A stretch of DNA of 64,000 bases, from positions 19,630,001-19,694,000 of the forward strand of contig JBAIAC010000027.1 of NCBI GenBank assembly GCA_037349315.1. The letters run 5' to 3'. Made by a program: the position numbers and the translations under genes. Shown piece by piece: positions 55,201-64,000 of the stretch (the stretch's first letter is position 1; every line of letters starts with the position of its first letter). The stretch comes from Chelydra serpentina. Taxonomy: Eukaryota; Chordata; Testudines; Chelydridae. The notes below the pieces were generated by a model that was given only the letters and a program-made list of their open reading frames with translations, did no database searches and had not been told where the DNA came from.

Positions 55201-58200
55201 AAATATGGGAGTAAGCCGTCTGCTCTCAGCTCCCAGAGACGCCTGTCATCTTGCAATCCATGACTCCCTGGCACCTGGCCCTGAGCTCTCGCCCGGCCTG
55301 GCGCGGTCTTTTTGGTACGTGACTGGCAGAGTTCAACGCTCCTTTGCCTAAGTTTGCCTTCGGCTAGGAGACGAAAGGTGCGTCCCCTCACAGAGCTCCT
55401 GTTCCATCGCCCGTGGAGAGAGGCTGGGACGGCAATAACTGGGAGCGACCCCACAATGCCGTGTCCCATTCCCCACAGCGCCTCCTTCTGGGACAGCTTG
55501 GGACTGGAGTGCGCCCCGCAACAGCCAGCATGATTCTCCCTCTCTCCACAGCACCCCCTGCTGGGAGAAGTTAGGACTGGAGTAACTGCTCCTACCCTGC
55601 TCCCTGCAGCGCCGTCTGCAGGGAGACGCCTTCGAACTCAACCCTACGCTGGCTTCAAATGCCAAGAACCATTCAATCCTTTTATGCTGAAATCCCTGAG
55701 GGGCTTAAGTCATTTATACTTTCCATTACATTCATATTTGATCAAGTTGTTTTCCTAAAAGGTGACTGTAATCACTTTAAATTCATCTTCCATCTCTAAC
55801 CTTTCAAGGCTCATTTTAATCTGCCTGTGGGGGGTGGGGGCGTTGGGAAGCCCATCAGCATCTCTCCTTCCCTTGGCCAGCCCTTCGTCTCATGAAAAGA
55901 AAATATTACCGCCCTAAAACCTCCCTAGCTACCAGATAAAGAGCCACTCGCCCTCTGGGGATTTCCATGTAAGCGGGTGCTGCTTTCATAACCCCCCACT
56001 GCTCCTCCAGCTGCTAACATCTGCACTCAGGGAAGGCAGGTTCGTGGCAGCCCCAAGCGGTGGGGAGAGGAAGATGATCAGGCTTTAGAGTGGGGAAGGC
56101 TCCCCCAGCCAGCTAAGGGTGAGAGCTGAGGGCCAGCCCCCCCTGCCCCCCGTCTCAAGGCAGCCAAAGGCAGGCTCGATTTGTGCTCAGCAAAGGACAC
56201 AGAAAAGAATCTGCAGGGGAGGGAGGAGCTGCAAAGGTTTCAATCCCTGGGGTGTTGACGGAGTGGCAGCGCTCAGGGGATCTTCCCCGCCCTACAGAGC
56301 TTCTCAGGAGCTGGTAAGTTCCGATCAGAGTTGAGGCCGGGGGCGGGGGGGTCGGTCATGGACCATCTGCCCCATGAGAAATCCTGTCATTTCAAAATCT
56401 GTTTTCGTTCCAAATCGGAAGACAAGCCGAACTGCCCCCGGAATGGAGATTCCGCAAACATTCATTTTGGAAACACTGAATCGGTTGGGTTTGGTGAGGA
56501 CAAGACCCCAAGACGAGCTGTGGGGCAGGGGCCGATTTCAGTCTCACCATCGTCAAAGCGCTGTATAAAGGCTTCCTCGGGAGATGGTAACACTGGTGAA
56601 AACCAATGTCTCCCTAGAACCAACGGTTCGGAGCAATCTGCTCACACAGGGTCTTGTTCCTTTCCTGCCCGCACCCTGAAAAGCCCTTGACACCCCACCC
56701 AACGAGTCGCCTGCTCCCGCTCCCTTTCTTTGTTCACGTCTGCTGCATTCCCCTGTGTCCAAGCCCATCCTGCTCCATGGGCTTAGAGGTTAACCGCTGA
56801 AGTGGGCATTCAATACAGCAATCACTTTTAGTCAATTTTTCTTAACTAGATTTTATGCTCTCTCTAAGGGCGAAACTGTCTCCTTTTATGTTCGCACCTC
56901 ATTGGATCCCCCAGCTGCTACCACTGCACACATTAATTGATTAATTAATTAATCATGACAATTAATAATTCTTTATTTCTGAACATAAATCGCAACGGAT
57001 TGAACTGTTGCTAAGTTAGCTGGATCAGTAACCTCCTAGAGGTCAGGCTCTTATGTTAACTGATGTCTGTAAGGAGCTGTGTGAATGTGTCCTGCTATAT
57101 TAACGATATTTAATAAATAAGTAATGGTAACAATGGTGTTCTTTCTTTCCCACCCTGTGAAATCCTGCATCGCTTCCTGATTTACTATGGAAATCTCAGG
57201 GTGCTTAAGTATCTGGCACCATCGTGTGATGGAGGGACACAGATATTCCTAAGCAGGAGGCTTTTACTAAAAAAATCGACAGCAGCTATAGGTGCAAATA
57301 AACACGCGTCCAGACACCTTGAGTTCCAGCTAAGTTGCTTTTGTTTACCAGGGACCAGATCCTGGAACTCTACATCACAGAGCCATCTAGTGGCTGATTA
57401 ATATACTGCGAGTAAACCTCATCATCAGAAATGCACATTCTAGGGTTTCTTTTAGCAAACTGTGAAGTGCCATTGGATTATTAACTACGGCAGATTAAAA
57501 CCAACGATGGTGGTCAATAGCTCCCCCAGACTGGCCATTAGGGGTGTCCAGTGCCTACATCTAAGTATACCTCTATTTCTAGCTAGCTTTCAGTTCACCT
57601 TCAAGGCTGAGGAATCTCTCCTGAGCATCTGGACTTGTCTTTCCTCAAGGAATTCACAATCTGTTCTTTCAATTAAAAACTCCCTCACACCAAACACTTA
57701 TCAGGCATTCCCAGGGAGCGCACACCAGGAGAGCTGAACAGAATCAGCCCTCTGATGGACACCTCTGGCTTCCCTTGGCTTCTTAAGGCTGGGAGGGGCG
57801 ATGTCAAAGTGTGCCCTTGATTTTGTGCTGCCAAACTTACAGCCCAGCTCCAGACCTGGTTTGATCCATCTTCCTCCCCTGCAGTTCAATGCCAGCTCCT
57901 CGCAACAGGTCTGGGGCTTTCTTGTGTCCCTCATTTAGCTGGCATGTCTCTCCTGCCTCCCGTGGGGCCTCCCAGCCCAGCTGAGCTGTTGACCAAGGGG
58001 TAGGTGTAATGTACGGGCCTGCATAGCACAAGCAAGTGAATGAACTAGCTGGTCCTGAAGCACCTTTAGCAGCCGTAGAAGGTGCTCTCCTTTCAAGCCT
58101 GCGTTTTAGAGTGAAGGATCAAGGTTCTAGGCCTGGCTCCCTGGAATTAATTCAGAACAGACAACAAGGACAAGCGCCATCCTCGTCATGCAGCTAAATG

Positions 58201-58342
58201 CTCCAGGGTCTGTGCCGAGCAGCGGCTTTGCATTTGCCAGAGCCGAGTCTCCCCGTGACACTCTGATCTCCCCAGCTCACCATGCAGTCAGCTGCCAGCT
58301 CCTCCCGTTCTGGCATCATCCTCCACAAACGTGACCCCAGCT

Positions 58343-59783
58343 AAATCATAGAATCAGAGAATCTCTGGGTTGGAAGGGACCTCGGGAAGTTCTAGTCCAA
58401 CCCCCTGCTCAAAGCAGGACCAAACCCAACTAAATCATCCCAGCCAGGGCTTTGTCAAGCCTGACCTTAAAAACCTCTAAGGAAGGAGATTTTACCACCT
58501 CCCTAGGGAACCCATTCCAGTGCTTCACCACCCTACTAGTGAAAAGGTTTTTCCTAATATCCAACCTAAACCTCCCCCTCTGCAACTTGAGACCATTACT
58601 CCTTGTTCTGTCATCTTCTACCACTGAGAACAGTCTAGATCCAGCCTCTTTGGAACCCCCTTTCAGATAGTTGAAAGCAGCTATCAAATCCCCCCTCACT
58701 CTTCTCTTCTGCAGACTAAACAATCCCAGTTCCCTCAGCCTCTCCTCATAAGTCATGTGCTCCAGCCCCCTAATCATTTTTGTTGCGCTCTGCTGGACTC
58801 TTTCCAATTTTTCCACATCCTTCTTGTAGTGTGGGGCCCAAAACTGGACACAGTACTCCAAATGAGGCCTAACCAATGCTGAATAGAGGGGAATGATCAC
58901 GTCCCTCGATCGGCTGGAAATGCCCCTACTTATACAGCCCAAAATGCCGTTAGCCTTCTTGGCAACAAGGGCACACTGTTGACTCATATTCAGCTTTTCG
59001 TCCACTGTAACCCCTAGGTCCTTTTCTGCAGAACTGCTGCCCAGCCATTCGGTCCCCAGCCTGTAGCAGTGCATGGGATTCTTCCGTCCTAAGTGCAGGA
59101 CTCTGCACTTGTCCTTGTTGAACCTCATCATATTTCTTTTGGCCCAATCCTCTAATTTATCTAGGTCCCTCTGTATCCTGTCCCTACCCTCCAGCGTATC
59201 AACCACTCCTCCCAGTTTAGTGTCATCTGCAAACTTGCTAAGGGTGCAGTCCACACCATCCTCCAGATCATTAATGAAGATATTGAATAAAACTGGCCCC
59301 AGGACCGACCCTTGGGGCACTCCACTTCATACCAGCTGCCAACTAGACATGGAGCCATTGATCATTACCCATTGAGCCCGATGATCTAGCCAGCTTCCTA
59401 TCCACCTTACCGTCCATTCATCCAGCCCATATTTCTTTAACTTGCTGGCAAAAATGCTGTGGGAGACTGTATCAAAAGCTTTGCTAAATTCAAGGAATAA
59501 CATGTCCACTGCTTTCCCCTCATCCACAGAGCCAGTTATCTCATCATAGAAGGCAATCGGGTTGGTCAGGCATGACTTGCCCTTGGTGAATCCATGCTGA
59601 CTGTTCCTGATCACTTTCCTCTCTTTTAAGTGGTTCAGAATTGATTCCTTGAGGACCTGTTCCATGATTTTTCCAGGGACTGAGGTGAGGCTGACTGGCC
59701 TGTAGTTCCCCGGATCTTCCTTCTTCCCTTTTTTAAAGATGGGCACTACATTAGCCTTTTCCCAGTCATCCAGGACCTTCACC
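58343..59783 (-). pseudogene. 5'-truncated CR1 LINE with reverse-transcriptase domain, one nonsense codon
   Basis: A CR1-type non-LTR retrotransposon. The minus strand encodes RT from ANVVPIFKKGKKEDPGNYRP through palm motifs FSKAFDTVSH, QGSVLGP and FADDTKL, then the thumb region and [20 protein letters not shown], ending ALAGMI. The frame is open except for a TGA at 59329-59327, in the stretch just before QGSVLGP, splitting a run of about 460 codons into 164 and 296. The 3' UTR ends in the CR1 tail shared with the SINEs (TTGGAAGGGACC, then GATTCTATGATTT at the extreme end). The endonuclease and upstream parts are absent; the 5' break is near 59783. It lies in the presumed TMEM132E intron, same strand as the gene. 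Confidence 0.9.
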
Positions 59784-62700
59784 CATCGCCATGAGATCGG
59801 CACCGAAGAGACAGGTGGCAAGGGAAGACACAGGTCAGAGGAGGGCTGCCCCTAGTTCGGCTGCACTGGTGAATCCTGGACCAGGCTCTGATTAGCGGGA
59901 AGTGTCTTGGCTTTCCTGCGTCGGGATGTAAGAAACTCCACTGGCCGCATGGAGGAAAGTGCTTGTGGAACTCCACGAGACATGGATCCCAGAATTCCCT
60001 CCACCCTGAGATAGCTTCAGGGACAGCCCCGAGATCCCTGGCACCACGCACCCGGGCTCCGGCGCCGCACCTGTTATCGGGGATACTCCCAAAAGCCATT
60101 CTCTTCTCCATGAGGCCCCCTGCCCAGGCGGGTGGCAGATCACCAGGCGCCCTGCGGACAGGCCGGTAGAGGCGCTTTCATGCAGCTCACCGTGACTCTG
60201 GAGAGCGGCTTGTCCCTCGCCGCCCCAGCTGGGCGGGATCTCGCTGGCCCTCGGGCACCACAGTGACAAGCGGCATTCGTCAGGGAAATGCTGCTTCCAG
60301 CCGAGCCCGACACCCTAGAGCACCGTCATGCTCGCGCAGTGGGGGAGCAACACCGCCCAGCCGGGGGTCTGGGCCAGGGCCCCAGGAGGCCGGCCTGTGC
60401 CCACTTACACACCATGTCTACGGGCAGAGGGCAGTAGAGCAATGCCATCATCGGTCCTCGGAATTAGCTTCACGAGAACCCCACCGCAGCGATGAGCAAT
60501 CCCTGAGCAGGCCCCAAACCCTGTCTGTTCCCCTGCTGCAGGTGTTTGTGAGCGCTGCAGGGCACAAAGGGTTAATCCGGCAGAACGGATGCCCTCAGAG
60601 GAGCAGGAAACTCCAGCTCCCAAGCCCCACCTGCCCCACACTCCTGTAACCTGCCCCCCGGGGCCCTGTACCTCTAGTGCCTCCCGCTAGCACCTAGAGA
60701 AACCGGGTCTATTGTCTCTGGGGGCTTCTAATTCCTGGGGATAAGGACCTGCCCATAGAAGCAGAGGTCCCTACAAACTAAGCGAGTTCAATGGGAGGGT
60801 TTTACCAGAGCCTGCTGGGATTGTCTCCTGGCCCACTGCCATTCTGCAGGTCTTGCTGGGCGCGGGGCTCCCCATGGCCACCCCGCTCCGTGCATTCCCA
60901 CACGGCAGAAAGCAGCAGCCCTGACTTTTCGTCTCCAGACACAGGCTGGAAGGGGCAGCGTCCGTGACCAGTGCTCCATCCAGAAACTCGGCCCCGGCCC
61001 CGTTAAACCAGCCAGAGGAGCCAGGATCCCAGTCCCTGACCGTACGCCGCCTCCAAGCTGGCCCAACGCCCCCGTGGGCCTGGAAACAAACAGCTTTGCC
61101 ACGGCACAGCCCACCGCCGGGGCCGTCCCAGCCGCCAGGGCGTCGCTGCCTCTGGTTTGGGACAAGCTTCCCTAGCGGGCCGGTTACTGCGCGACTCTCC
61201 GCTATGGGGTTGCTCACACCGGCCTTGGCAGCACCGTGGGAGACAGGCCACCATGGCCTGGCGAATCCCCCGGGGGGGATCTGCCCGGCTATCTAGGGGA
61301 GTGCGTGGTGCCCAGATAGGATCTAACTGGGCAGGCAACCTGCCCCCATCGTCCCTTGTGTCCTGAAGGCTCGTGAGGCTGCTTTGAGGATCGGCGCTGC
61401 TTAGGGAGAAGGCAGCCTCTTCTCCTTCCCCAAATATCCGCTTGTCTAGCAGTCAGCGAGAGACGTGAGAGCCCTGGGGACGGATCCCTGCTGGGGTAGG
61501 CCGGGTGGGTCCTAGGCCCTGGGGACAGATCCTTGATGGGGGTCACCAAATGCCTATGTGCTTAAAGAGCCAGCCCCATGCTGGGCCCCCACCTAAGCAC
61601 AGCACACTGGGCAGAGGGTCCCAGTGAACAGCAAAGCCTCTCCATGCAGCTAGCTCTGATGAGCTCCCAGGCCGGCTGGCTGCAGAGCAGGGGAATGGAG
61701 GGGAATTTGGGGAAGGGGATAGGAGTATACCTGGGGCGGGCAGGGTTCCCCAGGCGGCCCGTCGAGTGCAGGCCGGAGCGGGGCCATTGCCTGGATCTGA
61801 GCGCGAGGAGCTCCGCTCCGGTCCGTTGTGCAGAGATAACGAGCTCTCCTGTGGGCTCACACGCTGTGCGAACTCATTCAATCAGAAGGGCGAGTTTATC
61901 AGCTCCACGTGCCGGCTTGGCGACCGGAGGCCCAGCAAGGCCCTGCACGCGGGCAGCTCTGGGCATATGTTCAGGGAAGGAGGGCAGCTGGCAAGGTACA
62001 GGCAGATGCCAAATTTTCAAGGGGAAGCCTGCTCCAAGGAGACCCCACTCGCCGGGGACGGACGCCCTCCCTCCTCGGAGTGGGGGATCAGAGACGCAGG
62101 GCGCGGGTGTCTTCAAGGGTGACCTCTGGGCGTCACCGCTCCCTCCGTGAGGCTGGCAGGCTGACAGGAGATGAGCTTTGGTGGGTCTCAGCCCAGTTCC
62201 TCGTGAGCGGGTGCATGGACAGCTAGGCAGAGAGACAGGGTTCTCCTGGGAGAAACGTGAGCTGCGGGGTGGGAGGTGAGACAGGGAACCCCATGCCGGG
62301 ATGATGATTTGAAAAGCCCAACCCAGATCCCTGGCACATGCAGGGCCCCTCTCCCCCATAAAACCCCACCATGCAAATGCTCCAAGCTCTCAGCATGGAG
62401 AGAGGTTGTTTCCTTGAAGAAGCCCCTCCGTGGCGGCCAGCCAGATGTGCCGGCAGCTGGATCTCAGTGGCCTGACCGTGCAAAGCACAACCAGTGGACG
62501 GGTAGCTAGTGCAACGCCGGCAGGTCTGGGGCAGGGGACTCCCCAGCTGATGCCAAGGGGCGAGCGCAGGGGTTCTTTACTGACCCCTGTGATCTTTGCA
62601 CAGGACAGGCCCGCAGGCAGATGGGCCACTGCATTCCCCAGGGCCCGGGGGCAGGTCTCCTCGCCCCCTGCTCCTCTGGGGACCCTAAGTGCTGGTGCGT

Positions 62701-64000
62701 CTGGTGAGGGGGGCAGCCCTGGGCCTGGTGAACCTGGGTACCCCCTGCCCGTGCCTCTGTGGGGATCACAGGGCCTCCTCAGTCGTGCGAAAAGGCCCCA
62801 TTGTGTCCATGGAGTGTCGAACTGACGCTGCTGACAAGCCGGGGACGTGGAACCGGAAACAACAAGGGGCCGGGCTATTGTGCCCACTGCTCCCTTCTTG
62901 GGCCCCCAAAGAAAGCGACGTGGAGGAGCAAGGAACAGGGAGAAGAACAGACAGAGGCTACTGGAGAGAGCTGCCATGATGGCTGGCAGCCCCCCCACGC
63001 CCTGGGACCCCGGGCCCTCTTTGCCCTTATCCTGAGGCCTGGCCCGGACGACTCAGACGACAGCAGCCCCCCGACCAGCTCCAGCTGAATCCCAACCGTC
63101 CCCTGGGATGAACCGGGATCGGGCTGTAACAGCCCAGCTTAACTCCCTTCTTCCCTTTTCCCCCATCGATAACTATCACCAACTTCGATACCATCTACCA
63201 GATGATCCGACATGGGGCTTTTCCCTTCTACCTCTCTCCCGCTGCAGGGGAAGGGACCAAGGGACGCGGTTACAAAGAAAAGCCTGACAACGCTTCCCAG
63301 TGCCGAGGCTTTCGCCGGTTTCCCCTCTTCGCTGGATCTTTCGGACCAGGTGCCGAGGCCGTTTCGTGGGGCGTTTGCCACGGGTCAGAGCAGGCCGAGC
63401 TGTCGGGACGCCACACCCCAGACCTGGTGTAACGCAGCGTCTGGGTTACGGTGACGTCCGTGGCCCATTTAGTGCGTCTAAATGAATGCAACACCCCTCC
63501 AGAGGCCTTGGAGGGGGGAACGGGTCTTTCTTCAAAGCCAAAACCTTTGGGGGCTGCCGCAGGGCAAGACGGGACCGCGCTTCCCCTCCCCCCTGCAACG
63601 AGCCACAAATGCTGCCCCCCGCCCCTGCAATACAGAATGGGCCTAACCGGCCAGGCCGGGCAGCGCCAAGGGCCGTGTCGCAGCGGGAGGATACAGACCG
63701 CCACGGTCACACTGCTCAGGGTGCGCAGCACAGAGCACCCCGGCGAGTGAGTCATGGCGTCTGAGGTCGGAAGGGGCCGCCAGATCTCTTGCAAGCCCGC
63801 GCGGAGCCCCGCTGCAGCCCCCTGGAGACTGCTGCAGGCAGAGGCTGCAGGGGAGGGAGGCGCACCGATGCCGCGGCAGGGAGCCGATTTGGGGAGACGT
63901 GTCCAGAGGAGCCCAGCAGCCGACCGCGCCCCACACTGCCAAGGAAGGCGAAGAACCCGTCCTCGCCAATCCGAGCGGGGGGAAAGTCCCTCCCGCCGCC
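59784..64000. other. Presumed 5' TMEM132E intron, no exon found
   Basis: GC-rich sequence with many overlapping frames. I searched the minus strand for TMEM132-type motifs (KVKKG, HHTA, W-x-x-KLE) and saw none flanked by splice sites. 63160-63300 on the plus strand gives a fairly protein-like frame but no start or family. Confidence 0.4.

Noticed and set aside
63160..63432. Protein-like plus-strand frame (ITNFDTIYQMIRHGAFPFYL)
   Set aside because: No family recognised, no clear splice sites and no continuation. Chance in GC-rich DNA is more likely, though a small exon cannot be fully excluded.

Overview
This is vertebrate nuclear DNA, most likely from a turtle (Testudines). The evidence is the repeat content. 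There are several CR1 LINEs, some with readable reverse-transcriptase sequence. Four copies of a tRNA-derived SINE carry a CR1-type 3' tail (tRNA-like A/B-box head, then the CR1 end with the terminal TTCTATGAT motif). There are also MIR-like SINEs, short hAT-type elements, LTRs and GATA microsatellites. The species cannot be read from the sequence. High GC and short introns in places suggest a gene-poor stretch of a GC-rich chromosome.

One protein-coding gene is supported: the 3' two thirds of TMEM132E, on the minus strand. Six exons are visible at 50946-50754, 49052-48909, 36184-35979, 33105-32826, 31016-30825 and 29113-28067. All have AG/GT splice borders and compatible phases. Together they encode about 686 residues ending at a TAG stop (28067-28069), with a poly(A) signal at 27495-27500. 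The product is a single-pass membrane protein. The extracellular Ig/BIG-like segment is spread over the first five exons. The last exon carries the membrane-proximal segment, the transmembrane helix and the cytoplasmic tail. The 5' exons (signal peptide and N-terminal region) were not found between 50947 and 64000 and probably lie beyond the right edge.

Layout: 1-27470 is intergenic DNA downstream of TMEM132E, with repeats, minisatellites, two LTR-derived pieces and possible conserved non-coding blocks. 27475-50946 is the 3' part of the gene; one intron of 12.7 kb (36185-48908) holds a 35-bp minisatellite, a solo LTR with target-site duplication, a 39-bp minisatellite split by a large palindrome, and a GATA/spacer array. 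50947-64000 is probably another TMEM132E intron, with a hAT-type element, CR1 copies (one with RT motifs and a nonsense codon) and AT-rich blocks that look like conserved non-coding DNA.

No bacterial-type systems, CRISPR arrays, rRNA or tRNA genes are present. The most instructive content is the transposon record: short hAT-type elements with exact 8-bp target-site duplications, nested insertions (SINE in CR1, SINE in MIR, hAT-type element in CR1), a 105-bp-arm palindrome inside a minisatellite, and two distant GATA arrays sharing the same spacer. I found no convincing new biological system.
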